64,000 bases of DNA from an uncultured Desulfobacterales bacterium (GTDB lineage: Bacteria > Desulfobacterota > Desulfobulbia > Desulfobulbales > Desulfocapsaceae): assembly GCA_937915545.1 (NCBI GenBank), contig CALGIJ010000019.1, forward strand, positions 248,001 to 312,000, given 5' to 3'. Positions within the stretch are counted from its first letter, which is position 1; every line of letters begins with the position of its first letter. Below, in pieces: positions 1 through 8,775 of this stretch. Below the pieces are notes generated by a model. It was not told where the DNA came from. It did not search any database and saw only the letters and a list, made by a program, of their open reading frames with translations. The translations under genes and the position numbers were made by a program.

Positions 1-2
1 AG

Positions 3-326
3 GCGGTGGACACCATCCTCCGCAAGGTCAACCCCGTCCTTTTCAACTCCTTCGGGGTCTACCTGGTGCTGGTCATCGCCAACTGCGTCATCATCGCCGT
101 GCCGCTGATCCTTGCCAATAACAACTATAACGTTTTCGAGACCTTCATGCTGGCCCTCGGTGCCGGCGGCGGTTTCCTGCTCGCCCTCTACCTGATGAGC
201 TCGGTGAGCGAGCGGCTGCAGCTGGCGAAGATTCCGCCGACCTTCAAAGGCCTGCCCATCGCCTTTATCGTCGCCGGCCAGTTCGCCATGGCTTTTCTCG
301 GTTTTTCCGGGCTGCAGCTCTTCTAA
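3..326 (+). CDS. rnfA: Rnf complex subunit RnfA (5'-truncated by window edge)
   Basis: This is the C-terminal part of an integral membrane subunit of the Rnf complex, which moves electrons between reduced ferredoxin and NAD while pumping Na+ or H+. About 107 residues are visible and hydrophobic helices fill most of them; RnfA is usually about 190 residues, so roughly the first 85 lie off the left edge. The open frame runs through the window edge, and the GTG at position 6 is an internal codon rather than the start. Residues near the beginning (DTILRKVNPVLFNSFG) and the closing helix match RnfA as I know it. It is followed after 45 bp by rnfB, the usual gene order, so the remaining rnf genes should lie just upstream. 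Identity rests on family recognition plus this synteny. Confidence 0.88.
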   Translation, partial: AVDTILRKVNPVLFNSFGVYLVLVIANCVIIAVPLILANNNYNVFETFMLALGAGGGFLLALYLMSSVSERLQLAKIPPTFKGLPIAFIVAGQFAMAFLGFSGLQLF

Positions 327-371
327 CCTGGTCAACCCTTACTTACCAACCGGCTTTCTGAGAGTTACGAA

Positions 372-1247
372 ATGGATGTAGAACTGATCAAATTGGCATT
401 GGGCGGCCTGGTCCTGCTGGGCTGCATCGGCTTGTTCTTCGGCATCGGTTTGGCCATCGCCGCACACAAGTTCGCCGTCGAGGTCAACCCGCTGATCGAA
501 CATGTTGTAGAGTCCCTGCCGCTGGCGCAGTGCGGCGGCTGCGGCTACCCTGGCTGCGAGGGCTATGCCATCGCCGTTGTCACCGACCCTGAGGTGCCGC
601 CCAACCTTTGCTTTCCCGGCAAGGAGAAGGTCGCCGCCCGGGTCGCCGAGTTGACCGGCAAGAAGGTCGCCGCAGTGGAGGACCAGATCGCCGTGGTGCG
701 CTGCTCGCGGGTTGAGGGCCGGGTCAGCCATAAGCACGAATACTATGGTTTCGCCTCCTGTACGGCAGCCAACCTCGGCTTCGGTGGTCCCTCGGCCTGC
801 CAGTATGCCTGTATCGGTCTGGGCGAGTGCGCCGAGGCCTGCCCCTTCGACGCCATCGACATGGTCGAGAACTTCCCGGTAATCAATCCCGACAAGTGCG
901 TCAGCTGCGGTGTCTGTGTGCGCACCTGCCCGAAGAAGATCATCGAGATCCAGACCCTCAAGGCTCGTGTCTACGTGCCCTGCTCGACCAAGGATCTTGG
1001 CAAGAACGTCAAGGCGGTGTGCGAGGTCGGCTGCATCGGCTGCAAGATGTGCGTCAAGGCCTGCCCGGCCGGTGCGGTCAGCTATGAGGACAATCTGGTG
1101 AAGATCGACCACAAGGCCTGCATCGCCTATGGCCCCTCCTGCGAGGAGGCCTGCGTGGCCAAGTGCCCGCGGCAGATCTTCCGCCTCTATCCCGGGCGAA
1201 AGGTCATCACCCGCGGCAAGGTCGATGGCCTGAAGATGGCCGGATGA
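372..1247 (+). CDS. rnfB: Rnf complex iron-sulfur subunit RnfB
   Basis: This is the peripheral, polyferredoxin-like subunit of the Rnf complex that accepts electrons from soluble ferredoxin. It has 291 residues. One N-terminal membrane anchor (about residues 5-30) is followed by the Fe-S motif with Cys54, Cys57, Cys62 and Cys80 (CGGCGYPGC, then a later Cys). The C-terminal half carries several cysteine clusters: CIGLGEC with ACP, CVSCGVC with TCP, CIGCKMC with ACP, and a last cluster ending AKCP. This is more clusters than the short gammaproteobacterial RnfB and resembles the longer forms of anaerobes. It sits between rnfA and apbE and is probably co-transcribed with them. Confidence 0.93.
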   Translation: MDVELIKLALGGLVLLGCIGLFFGIGLAIAAHKFAVEVNPLIEHVVESLPLAQCGGCGYPGCEGYAIAVVTDPEVPPNLCFPGKEKVAARVAELTGKKVAAVEDQIAVVRCSRVEGRVSHKHEYYGFASCTAANLGFGGPSACQYACIGLGECAEACPFDAIDMVENFPVINPDKCVSCGVCVRTCPKKIIEIQTLKARVYVPCSTKDLGKNVKAVCEVGCIGCKMCVKACPAGAVSYEDNLVKIDHKACIAYGPSCEEACVAKCPRQIFRLYPGRKVITRGKVDGLKMAG

Positions 1248-1329
1248 AGTAGACACGGCTTTTCATCCGGTGTACTGTGCGAAAACATAACCGACCCTCG
1301 GTTCTTCCCCACCCACGAAGGAAAACGAT

Positions 1330-2367
1330 ATGAAAACTCCACTTTCTTCCCTCGACCCTCAACGACGATCATTCCTCAAACTCTCCGGCCTGCTCGGACT
1401 GGGCGTCGCCTCGGCTGCCCTGCTGCCGGCCGAAAAGGCGGAGGCCCTGCTCTTTGGCAAAAAAGAGTTCAAGGTTACCAAGACCAAGCTGTCGATGGGT
1501 TCCTATGTGGCCATCACCGCTATTCACCCCTCCCGCGACCAGGCGGAAGAAGCCATCGGTCTCGCCTACGAGGAAATTGACCGCCTTGGCAAGATCTTCA
1601 GCCATTACGACAGCGCTTCGCCGGTGGCGGCGCTTAACAGCTCCGGTCAGGTGGGGGAGGTTCCCGAGGAACTGAGTGAGGTGGTTGCGAAGGCGCTGTA
1701 TTTCAACCATGAAACCGGAGGCGCATTCGATATCACCGTCAAACCGCTGCTTGACCTCTACCGCGACAGTTTTGCCGCTGGCACCATTCCGGCGGAGGGT
1801 GATATTGAGCGTACTCTGCAGCGGGTGGGCAGCGACCGCCTGGTGTATCGCAACGGCGTGCTGCAGTTTACCGCCAGCGACATGGCCATCACCCTCGACG
1901 GCATCGCCGTGGGCTATATCGTTGACAAGGTCTCGGAGTTGATGACTAAGCACGGCGTGACCAATCACCTCATCAATGCCAGTGGCGATATCCGCGTCAG
2001 CGGCAACGCCGCCCAGGGCAAGGCGTGGACCGTGGCCATCCAGGATCCGGAGAAGAAGAAGGAGTATCCCGATGTGGTGTCGATGACCGAAGGGGCCATC
2101 TCCACCTCCGGTAACTACGAGATCTACTACGATCGCGAGAAGCTCTTCCACCACATTGTCGACGGCCGCACCGGCCACTCGCCGCAGCTGTCGCGCAGTG
2201 TCACCGTCATGGCCCCGACGGTGCTCGAGACTGATGCCCTGTCCACCGGTGTTTTCGTCATGGGGCCGAAGGCCGGCGTCGATTTCATCAATCAGCGCAG
2301 CGACTACCGCTGCTTCATCATGGCGGCGGACGGTTCGATCAGCCATTCCCGCAACTGGAAGGCGTAA
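1330..2367 (+). CDS. apbE: FAD:protein FMN transferase ApbE, Tat-exported
   Basis: ApbE attaches FMN covalently to a threonine in periplasmic-facing flavoproteins; its classic targets are RnfG and RnfD (or NqrB/C). The 345-residue protein starts with a twin-arginine signal (Arg12-Arg13 in QRRSFLKL) and a hydrophobic stretch ending near AEA at about residue 39, so it is likely exported folded. The body shows typical ApbE landmarks: KLSMGS near the mature N-terminus, TLDGIAVGYIVDK in the middle, an INASGDIRVSG segment, and a C-terminal block around DALSTGVFVMG. An AAGGAAAAC ribosome-binding site precedes the ATG. Its place directly after rnfB strongly suggests it matures the Rnf complex. A terminator-like hairpin follows. 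Confidence 0.92.
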   Translation: MKTPLSSLDPQRRSFLKLSGLLGLGVASAALLPAEKAEALLFGKKEFKVTKTKLSMGSYVAITAIHPSRDQAEEAIGLAYEEIDRLGKIFSHYDSASPVAALNSSGQVGEVPEELSEVVAKALYFNHETGGAFDITVKPLLDLYRDSFAAGTIPAEGDIERTLQRVGSDRLVYRNGVLQFTASDMAITLDGIAVGYIVDKVSELMTKHGVTNHLINASGDIRVSGNAAQGKAWTVAIQDPEKKKEYPDVVSMTEGAISTSGNYEIYYDREKLFHHIVDGRTGHSPQLSRSVTVMAPTVLETDALSTGVFVMGPKAGVDFINQRSDYRCFIMAADGSISHSRNWKA

Positions 2368-2406
2368 TAGCCTCGCGAGGCCTCGGCGCCTCGCATCATC
2401 CCCTCG

Positions 2407-2453
2407 AAAAGGCGGTGAGCGTGCAGGATCTGCATTGCTCTCCGCCTTTTTTT
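2407..2453. terminator. Bidirectional intrinsic terminator after apbE
   Basis: The arm AAAAGGCGG-t-GAGC pairs with GCTC-t-CCGCCTTTT, with further pairing of GTGCA and TGCA inside, and seven T residues follow on the plus strand. Read from the minus strand the same stem ends in TTTT, so it can also stop the leftward operon that finishes at 2632. The 178 bp between it and that gene hold nothing else I can recognise. Confidence 0.75.
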
Positions 2454-2631
2454 ATGCAATGGACCGGTGGTGGAAGTTCTTCGCCTGCTGGCCACGCCCC
2501 GGCGGAGATGGTTTCCTCGGCGCTGGCATCCAGCCTGGCGTAAGACTACGCCGCATCAAGCAAGGCAGAGCAATTGACGTGCTACCCGGCCTGCTCTCGC
2601 TGCCCCTTTTGCCTGCTGCTCCCGCAGGGCT

Positions 2632-3174
2632 TCAGGACACGATACGCTGCAGGCGGGAGGCCGCCCCGGCATCGCCGCCGGAGGCGAGGGCCTCGGCCAG
2701 GGAGCGGAGGATCTCGCGAACGATGGCCGTCTTGGCGGCGGGGGAGAGCAGCTGGACTTCCAGCGTCTTGATATCGATGATCAGCTCCTCGACTTTGCCC
2801 ACCGATTGCCCGGGGCACAAGGAGGCGCGGATCTCGGCGAGAGAGGTTTCGAGGAGGGAACGGTCGTCGCTGTCGAGCAGCGGGCCGGGGCCGAGGCGGC
2901 GCTGCTCTCCACTCGCCGCGACTGGTGCCGTCGCGGCGATGCCGAGGGCGGTCATGCCCTCGACGGTAATGGCGATGCCGCCGGAGAGGGTGCGCAGCTC
3001 GGCCCAGCCGGCCATCATCAGTTCTTCCCCCGCCGCCCCGGCCTCGGCCTTGGAAAGGCCCATGGTCGCACCGAGATCGTACATGGACACGGTCTGCTGC
3101 ATGTCGCCACGGGTGTTCTGGTAGAGTTCCATGAGCAGGGCCCTGGCCGTCTGCCCGCCGTCGCTGGTGGTCAT
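2632..3174 (-). CDS. Hypothetical protein with winged-helix-like N-terminus
   Basis: I do not recognise a named family. I chose the ATG at 3174 because GGAGAG sits just upstream; the open frame extends to 3261 without a better site. The 180-residue product begins with a segment (about residues 5-80) that reads like a small winged helix: a helix, then MYDLGATMGLSKAEA as a helix-turn-helix-like element, then a short beta-wing and helix. The rest is helical and acidic, with no cysteines of note, signal or membrane segment. It ends the leftward group that includes the repeat glycosyltransferase and the ModF-like ATPase, 96 bp after the glycosyltransferase stop. A DNA-binding role is only an inference from the predicted fold. 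Confidence 0.6.
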   Translation of the reverse strand: MTTSDGGQTARALLMELYQNTRGDMQQTVSMYDLGATMGLSKAEAGAAGEELMMAGWAELRTLSGGIAITVEGMTALGIAATAPVAASGEQRRLGPGPLLDSDDRSLLETSLAEIRASLCPGQSVGKVEELIIDIKTLEVQLLSPAAKTAIVREILRSLAEALASGGDAGAASRLQRIVS

Positions 3175-3270
3175 TGCTGCTCTCCAAGGTAGAGGAATGA
3201 TTGGTGCGGATATCTGCCGGCACTGTAGCACGCCGCCGGAGTCGCGTCGAGGCGCAATCACCCTCTCTCG

Positions 3271-5793
3271 TCAGGGTGGAGCTGCCCCGGCCGCTTCACC
3301 GGCGAGCCAGCGGCGAAACTCCTCTTCTGATCTCCCGGCATCGCCGATGACATGGCTATTGTAGAAGGGGATGCCTGCGGCCAGCGTCGCCCCCCAAAGG
3401 GTGCGGAAACGGGCCATTTCCTCGCTTGCCCCGGCGAGGGCGGCTGGGCTGGACGGCAGGGCGGCGCCATGGAAGTTGGAGCGGCAGCCGGGGGTGTAGA
3501 CGTTTCGAGCGCCCTGCTGGCGCAGACGCAGCGCCAGGTCGAGGAAGAAGAATTGTTCGTTCAAGGATTGGTTCACCGGGACGGCGGCCCTGTCGAGCCA
3601 GGCCTTGCCGAGGAGGAAGATGCCACCGCTGGTCGCCATCACCTCCTGGGGACACTGCGCGCCGTTCATGAGGATGGAGCAGTCGGCGAGGAAGCGGGCG
3701 TAGTAGAGGGGCGAGGTCTCGGTGCAGTCTGGCAGGGGGGTGATCTCGGGGTGCTCGTCGCGGGGGTGGGCGGCGAGGCCACGCACCATGGCCACGTCGT
3801 GCTCCTGGCCGTATTCCAGCAGAGCGGTCAGCCAGTCCTGATCCTGTGGCTGCTGGCGACCGTCGACCCAGAGGAGAAATTCCTCGCTGCAGAGGGCGGC
3901 GGCCGCAGCGAACGTGGCCGCGGTACTCTGACCGCGGGGGGAGAAAACGACCGCTGCCTCGGGCTGGCTCGAGCCTCGCTCGTGAATGGATTGCTGCCTG
4001 CCTTCCTCTGTCGCCAGCACGAGGATGCGCGTCACAGGGTGACCGGCTGCGGCCAGCAGGGTCGGCAGGGAGAGCTCCGCCAGCGGTCGCTGCCGCCAGT
4101 CGAGCGCCAGGCAGACGGTGGCAGCCGGGGCAATGGCCCGCTTAAGGCGATAGAAGAACTTCCACTGGCCGGGGAGGACCTCGCCGACGATGCCGCGGCG
4201 GGCCAGCGCGGCGGTAACAGCCTCGCGGCCGGCCGCGTCGGCGTAGTGCTTCTCCTCGTGATTGATGCTCGTCGATTTCTCCGAGGCGCGCCAGTGATAG
4301 AGAACCTCCGCCAGGTGGACGACCCTGTCGGCCTTCTCGGAGAGCTTGAGGAAGAGGTCGAGGTCCTGGGCGCCGTCATAGCGTGGCTCGCAGCCGCCGA
4401 CGAGATCGAAGAGCGTGCGCCTGGCGACGACACAGTGGGTGACGTAGTTGTGGCAGAGGAGCAGCGGGGGGTTGAACTCGGGCTTGCGGAAGATATTGTA
4501 GCGGCGACCGTCGGCGCCGATGAGGTCCTCGTCGCTGTAATAGAGGTAGGCGGGGTCGCGGTTGATGGCTTCGGCAAAGCGCTGCAGGGCCTCGGGGGCC
4601 AGCTCGTCGTCGTGGTCGAGAAAGAGCAGGTAGTCGCCGCTGGCCAGAGCGGCGGCGGCGTTGGTAGCGGCGGAAATGCCGGAGTTGTGCGGCAGGTAGA
4701 CCACGGAGATGCGCGGGTCGGCGCTTGCCCATGAGTCGAGCAAGGGGCGGATGCCTGGGGCGGGGCTGCAGTCGTCGGCGATGCAGAGCTGCCAGTGCGG
4801 GTAGCTCTGGTAGAGCACCGAGCGGATGCAACTGCCGAGGTGAGCCGGTGGGGTATCATAAACCGGCAGCACCACCGAGAAGACGGGCTTTGTTGTCAAG
4901 GCGGCGATGTCGCCGTTGGGGTAGAGCCCTTTTATCCGCCCGTGCTGGAGAAAGTGTTGCAGCGCGGATTGAGGATCATCGCCAAGATAGGCCTTCTGAT
5001 AGAACTGCGGGTCGAACCAGGGGCAGGGGCGCAAGCCCGCCTCCCCCTGCAGTGCCAGGTAGTCGGCAAAGGGGTCACTGTCGGCGGAGAGCCGAGTCTG
5101 CTGGCGGTACCAGAAGGGGTCGAAGAGGGGGCAGGGGCTCTTGCCTTCGGAATAGCCGAAGAGGGCATAGTGTGTCGGGGCATCGAAGCCCCCTGTGCGC
5201 AAGGCCGGGGTCTTGTCGAGGTAATAGTCGCAGTCGAAGAGGACTGAGGGCGAGCGATGTTCAGGCAGGCCGAACTCGAGATAGTGGCGCAGGGCCGCCT
5301 CCGGCCGCTCGGTCAAGTCCTGTGCCTCTGGGCAGCTGGCGCAGTAGTGGGCGGCGTCGAAATAGGGTGAGGGCGACAGCGGCGGGCGAGGATCGTGGCG
5401 ATGGGCGAGGAAGTGACCGAGGGCGTCGGGTAGCGGTTGCCCCTGTCCCCACACCCTGCCGTACCAGTGGGGATCGACGAGCGGGTTGGGGCGCAGGCCC
5501 TGATGTCTGCCCACGGCGAGAAAGTGCAGCAGCGGGTTGTCATGGTCCTCGTCCAGCTGCGGGCACTGCTGCAGGTAAAAATGCCTGTCGAATAAGGGTC
5601 CCGGGCGGCGTCGCTCGGCAAAGCCGCGGCTGAGGTAGTGGGCGAGGAGGTCGAGGCCGCAGTCATGCAGGTCGGGGTTGTGGCGCAGGTAGTAGCCTTC
5701 GTCGAAGAGGCCGCAGGCGGCGACGCGGCGGTAGTCGGCGCAGGTCATGCGATACCACAGGGCGGAGCAGAAGCGGCGGATGAGGGTCAGCAT
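3271..5793 (-). CDS. GT2 glycosyltransferase with seven FD-x-x-(Y/W) repeats
   Basis: This 840-residue protein has three parts. Residues 29 to about 293 contain seven tandem repeats of 35-41 residues, each opening with (L/Y/W)(F/V)D-x-x-(Y/F/H/W)Y-like residues and closing with a G...P pattern. From about residue 305 a GT-A, family 2 glycosyltransferase domain follows: SVVLPVYD, then LCIADDCSP, then the nucleotide-metal motif DHDD at about residue 395, and a later YYSDED. The last 300 residues look like a second, degenerate GT2-like domain without a clear DXD. Such enzymes build surface polysaccharides or glycoconjugates using nucleotide sugars at the cytoplasmic face; the acceptor cannot be told. 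No clear ribosome-binding site precedes the ATG. It lies 57 bp after the ModF-like gene, which does not obviously share its role. Confidence 0.85.
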   Translation of the reverse strand: MLTLIRRFCSALWYRMTCADYRRVAACGLFDEGYYLRHNPDLHDCGLDLLAHYLSRGFAERRRPGPLFDRHFYLQQCPQLDEDHDNPLLHFLAVGRHQGLRPNPLVDPHWYGRVWGQGQPLPDALGHFLAHRHDPRPPLSPSPYFDAAHYCASCPEAQDLTERPEAALRHYLEFGLPEHRSPSVLFDCDYYLDKTPALRTGGFDAPTHYALFGYSEGKSPCPLFDPFWYRQQTRLSADSDPFADYLALQGEAGLRPCPWFDPQFYQKAYLGDDPQSALQHFLQHGRIKGLYPNGDIAALTTKPVFSVVLPVYDTPPAHLGSCIRSVLYQSYPHWQLCIADDCSPAPGIRPLLDSWASADPRISVVYLPHNSGISAATNAAAALASGDYLLFLDHDDELAPEALQRFAEAINRDPAYLYYSDEDLIGADGRRYNIFRKPEFNPPLLLCHNYVTHCVVARRTLFDLVGGCEPRYDGAQDLDLFLKLSEKADRVVHLAEVLYHWRASEKSTSINHEEKHYADAAGREAVTAALARRGIVGEVLPGQWKFFYRLKRAIAPAATVCLALDWRQRPLAELSLPTLLAAAGHPVTRILVLATEEGRQQSIHERGSSQPEAAVVFSPRGQSTAATFAAAAALCSEEFLLWVDGRQQPQDQDWLTALLEYGQEHDVAMVRGLAAHPRDEHPEITPLPDCTETSPLYYARFLADCSILMNGAQCPQEVMATSGGIFLLGKAWLDRAAVPVNQSLNEQFFFLDLALRLRQQGARNVYTPGCRSNFHGAALPSSPAALAGASEEMARFRTLWGATLAAGIPFYNSHVIGDAGRSEEEFRRWLAGEAAGAAPP

Positions 5794-5850
5794 GGTGGTG
5801 GCGCGGCGGGCTGAGGGTGCGGGGCGATAGTCATGGGCAGCGGCCTTGGC

Positions 5851-7233
5851 TCAAGCGGCATAGGTGTCGAGGCGGATATGCTGGCGGAAGAACTGACGGT
5901 ACTCGTCCTGGCGGTGGCTGACGTAGACGATGGTCGACAGCTTCTCGTCGGCGATGCGCTCAAGTAAATCGAGGAAGGCCTGGCGGTTGGTTTCGTCGAG
6001 GCCATGGGTGGGCTCGTCGAGGAGCAGCAGACGGGGGCCCTTGATCATGGCACGGCCGATGAGCACGCGACGCTGTTCGGCGTAGGAGAGGCGGCGGAAA
6101 GGGGTCTCGGCCTTGTTGGCGAGGTCGAGCCACTGCAGCCATTGGCGGGCCTCGCGCAGTTCGGCGGAGCTGGGGCGGCGGTAGAGGCCGATGGTGTCAT
6201 AGAGCCCGGAAAGGACGATGTGCAGGGCGTTGCCGGGAACACGGTGTTCGCGGTGCAGGGCGGGGGAGACGAGGCCCATCTCCCGCTTGATCTGCCAGAT
6301 CGACTCGCCCTGGCCGCGCTTTTTGCCGAAAAGGCGCAGGTCGTTGGCGTAGCATTTGGGGTTGTCGCCGCAGATGATGTCGAGCAGGGTCGACTTGCCG
6401 CAGCCGTTGGGGCCGGTAATGAGGGTGTGGTCGCCGCTGCCGACATAGAGGTGCAGACCGGAAAAGAGCCGCTGGTCCCCGTAGGCGGCGAACCCTCCTG
6501 TCAAGGCGATGAGTTCGTCCTCACTGGCGGCGTGGCGGTGGCGAAAGCGGGCTTCGTCCAGCGAGCGGCACCGTTCCTGTTCGGCGGCCCGGGCCAGCCA
6601 GCGCGGCAATACCTCCGGAGTGGGGCCGTAATCCTGCAAGGTTCCGTCGGCGAATATGGCCAGGTGTTCCGTCCAGGAGGGCAGCTGGGAGAGGTCGGCG
6701 ATGGTGACGAGAACCGTCACCCCTCGCTGCGGCAAGAGCTGGAGGAGACGGTCGAGCTGGCCGCAGCTGGCGACGTCGAGGCCGTCATACGGGTTTTCCA
6801 GGAGCAGGGTGGCGTGGCCGCCGAGCACCACGGTGAGGAGAAGGAGCTTGCGCGCCTGGCCGGAGCTGAGCTGGCGGTAGCCTTTGTCGAGACAGCCCTC
6901 CATGCCGAGGGCGAGGAGGAGGTCGCGGTGTTCGCTGTGGTTGGGGAGGAACTCGCGCACCAGGGTGCCGGGGTCGGGGCGGTCAAGGAAGTCGCTGTCG
7001 TCGTTGCGCAGTTCTTCTTCGAAAAGTCGCTGTTGGTCGAGAAAGGAGAGGATGCCGGGATTTTCCGGCAGAACGAGGCGATCGGCGACATGGCCTTCGA
7101 GCCTGCCTGCGAGGAGGTCGATAAAACGCTCGATGCCGGAGCCGTTCTCGCCGAAGAAACACCAACTCTGGCCGGGGCTGGTCGAGAAACGCGGGATGTG
7201 CAGTTCCTTGTGCTGTAAGTTGATGATATCCAT
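5851..7233 (-). CDS. ModF/PhrA-like protein with two ABC ATPase domains
   Basis: This 460-residue protein has two ABC ATPase domains in tandem and no membrane part, the architecture of ModF (about 490 residues in E. coli). The second domain is canonical: Walker A GPNGCGKST at 274-282, a Walker B ending LLLLDEP, and an H-loop in the tail. The first keeps the signature-like LSSGQ (122-126) but has lost key residues: the P-loop reads GENGSGIE (28-35), with no Lys or Ser/Thr, and the Walker B ends LLLEN in place of a D-E pair. The start at 7233 begins MDIINLQHKE; the frame stays open far upstream but that extension is antisense to other genes. No modABC genes are visible nearby, so molybdate involvement is unproven. 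Confidence 0.85.
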   Translation of the reverse strand: MDIINLQHKELHIPRFSTSPGQSWCFFGENGSGIERFIDLLAGRLEGHVADRLVLPENPGILSFLDQQRLFEEELRNDDSDFLDRPDPGTLVREFLPNHSEHRDLLLALGMEGCLDKGYRQLSSGQARKLLLLTVVLGGHATLLLENPYDGLDVASCGQLDRLLQLLPQRGVTVLVTIADLSQLPSWTEHLAIFADGTLQDYGPTPEVLPRWLARAAEQERCRSLDEARFRHRHAASEDELIALTGGFAAYGDQRLFSGLHLYVGSGDHTLITGPNGCGKSTLLDIICGDNPKCYANDLRLFGKKRGQGESIWQIKREMGLVSPALHREHRVPGNALHIVLSGLYDTIGLYRRPSSAELREARQWLQWLDLANKAETPFRRLSYAEQRRVLIGRAMIKGPRLLLLDEPTHGLDETNRQAFLDLLERIADEKLSTIVYVSHRQDEYRQFFRQHIRLDTYAA

Positions 7234-7374
7234 TGAACAATAGTCTGTTGGTTGGCGGCTTCGCGGTTGTTGCCGGCGGACCGGGCCGATTGACAAGCGT
7301 GGCCGCACCATGGTAGTTGTTGCGCAGCAGCCCTGGCCGGCTCCCCCACTGACACCCTTACCAGGCCTTATACT

Positions 7375-7926
7375 ATGTTTACGCAACTGTACCACCTTTT
7401 TCGCTTCGTCGACGAGACGGTGGCGACCATCCGCGCCCAGTTCCCGGAAGCGGTGCGCTGCCATCCCGGCTGCGCCGATTGCTGTCATGCCGTCTTCGAC
7501 ATCTCCTTCATCGAGGCAGCGGCCATCGCCGCCCACCTGCGGCAGGACGAGGAACTGCGCCAGCGCTGCCGGGCCGCGGCCGAAGAGGCGGCGGCCGCCT
7601 ACGAGGAACTGCTGCGTTCCGCGGGCGACCCGGCTCTGGCGCGTATCCGCTGTCCCCTGCTTGGGGACGACGACCTCTGCCAGGCCCACGGCGTGCGCCC
7701 GATCAACTGCCGGACCTACGGCACGCCGACGCTGATCGATGGCAAGGCCCACGTCTGCGGTCTGTCCGGCTTCGCCAACCAGGGCTCCTACCCCACCGTC
7801 GACCTGGTTCCCCTGCAGCGCAGCCTCAATCGCTATTCGGTGGATCTGGTCGGCGAGGATTTCGGCAATCGCCGCTTCCCCATCGCCTGGGTGGTGCTGC
7901 GACCCGAGTTCTTCCTGCCACGCTGA
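7375..7926 (+). CDS. YkgJ-family cysteine-cluster protein
   Basis: This 183-residue protein belongs to the YkgJ family of small soluble proteins thought to bind zinc or an Fe-S cluster. The diagnostic N-terminal cluster reads CHPGCADCCH, followed by RCPLL with a later C, and then the pattern RPINCRTYG and HVCGLSG. These cysteines together form the CxxxCxxCC family signature. The physiological role of the family is not established. It is read divergently from the ModF-like gene, 141 bp away, and is followed by a hydrolase gene 33 bp downstream, which may be in the same transcript. The start lacks a strong ribosome-binding site but is the only ATG ahead of the conserved region. Confidence 0.83.
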   Translation: MFTQLYHLFRFVDETVATIRAQFPEAVRCHPGCADCCHAVFDISFIEAAAIAAHLRQDEELRQRCRAAAEEAAAAYEELLRSAGDPALARIRCPLLGDDDLCQAHGVRPINCRTYGTPTLIDGKAHVCGLSGFANQGSYPTVDLVPLQRSLNRYSVDLVGEDFGNRRFPIAWVVLRPEFFLPR

Positions 7927-7959
7927 GCAGGCGGTGGCTACCTCGTGCGAGAGAAGAAG

Positions 7960-8742
7960 ATGATCCTGACCCTGCAGCTCCTCGGCTATTGCCTGGTCTT
8001 CTATCTTTTCTGCGTCCTTTTCATGTATTTTGCCCAGGAGCGCTTCATCTTCTTCCCCACGGCGAGCGCGCATCGCAGCCACCAGTATCGCCATGTCGCC
8101 GACTACCGGCTCTCCCGCGGCGGGGTGGAGCTGGTCGGCTGGCTGGTCAACCCCGAGCAGGCCGCCGACCGGTTGATCCTCTATTACGGCGGCAATGCCG
8201 AGGACGTCTTTCTCAACATCGAGGAATTTCAGGCCATCGACGCGGCGACGCTCTTCGTCGCCTACCGCGGCTACGGGCCCAGCGGCGGCAAACCGGCGGA
8301 AGGGGAGTTCTATGCCGACGCCCTGGCGGTGTTCGACGATGTCGCGCAGGGCCTGCGGCCGCGGCAGGTGTTTCTTATCGGCCGCAGCCTGGGCTCGGCG
8401 GTGGCCAGCTATGTGGCGGCGCATCGTCCGGCCAGTGGCGTTGCCCTCATCACCCCCTTCGATTCTCTGCAGGAGGTGGCCCGTTCCCATTATCCGTGGC
8501 TGCCGGTGTCGCTGCTGCTCAAGCACCGCTTCGCCTCCTGCGAGTACGCCCCGGCCATCACCTGCCCGGTGCTGGTCATTTACGGCGGGCGCGACCAGGT
8601 GGTGGCGGCACGGCACACCGAGAAGCTGCTCACCTGCCTGCCGCCACACAGCGAGACGCTCTTCCTGCCCCGTGCCGACCACGGCAATATCGACATGCAT
8701 GAGGACTACTGGCGCAGGCTGCTGCTCTTTCTCGGCAGGTAG
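7960..8742 (+). CDS. Membrane-anchored alpha/beta hydrolase (BEM46/ABHD13-like)
   Basis: The product of about 260 residues has an N-terminal hydrophobic segment (about residues 1-25) that would anchor it in the membrane, then a serine hydrolase fold. The nucleophile elbow is GRSLGS with Ser143, the oxyanion region is LILYYGGNAED, the acid is in GGRDQVV, and the histidine is in RADHGNID near the C-terminus. This arrangement matches the YfhR/BEM46/ABHD13 group; the substrate is unknown. I prefer the ATG at 7960 because GAGAG stands six bases upstream; a GTG at 7945 in the same frame is possible. It follows the YkgJ-family gene closely. Confidence 0.85.
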   Translation: MILTLQLLGYCLVFYLFCVLFMYFAQERFIFFPTASAHRSHQYRHVADYRLSRGGVELVGWLVNPEQAADRLILYYGGNAEDVFLNIEEFQAIDAATLFVAYRGYGPSGGKPAEGEFYADALAVFDDVAQGLRPRQVFLIGRSLGSAVASYVAAHRPASGVALITPFDSLQEVARSHYPWLPVSLLLKHRFASCEYAPAITCPVLVIYGGRDQVVAARHTEKLLTCLPPHSETLFLPRADHGNIDMHEDYWRRLLLFLGR

Positions 8743-8775
8743 GTCGCGGTGCATGGGCGGCGTCTTGCGCCGCAC

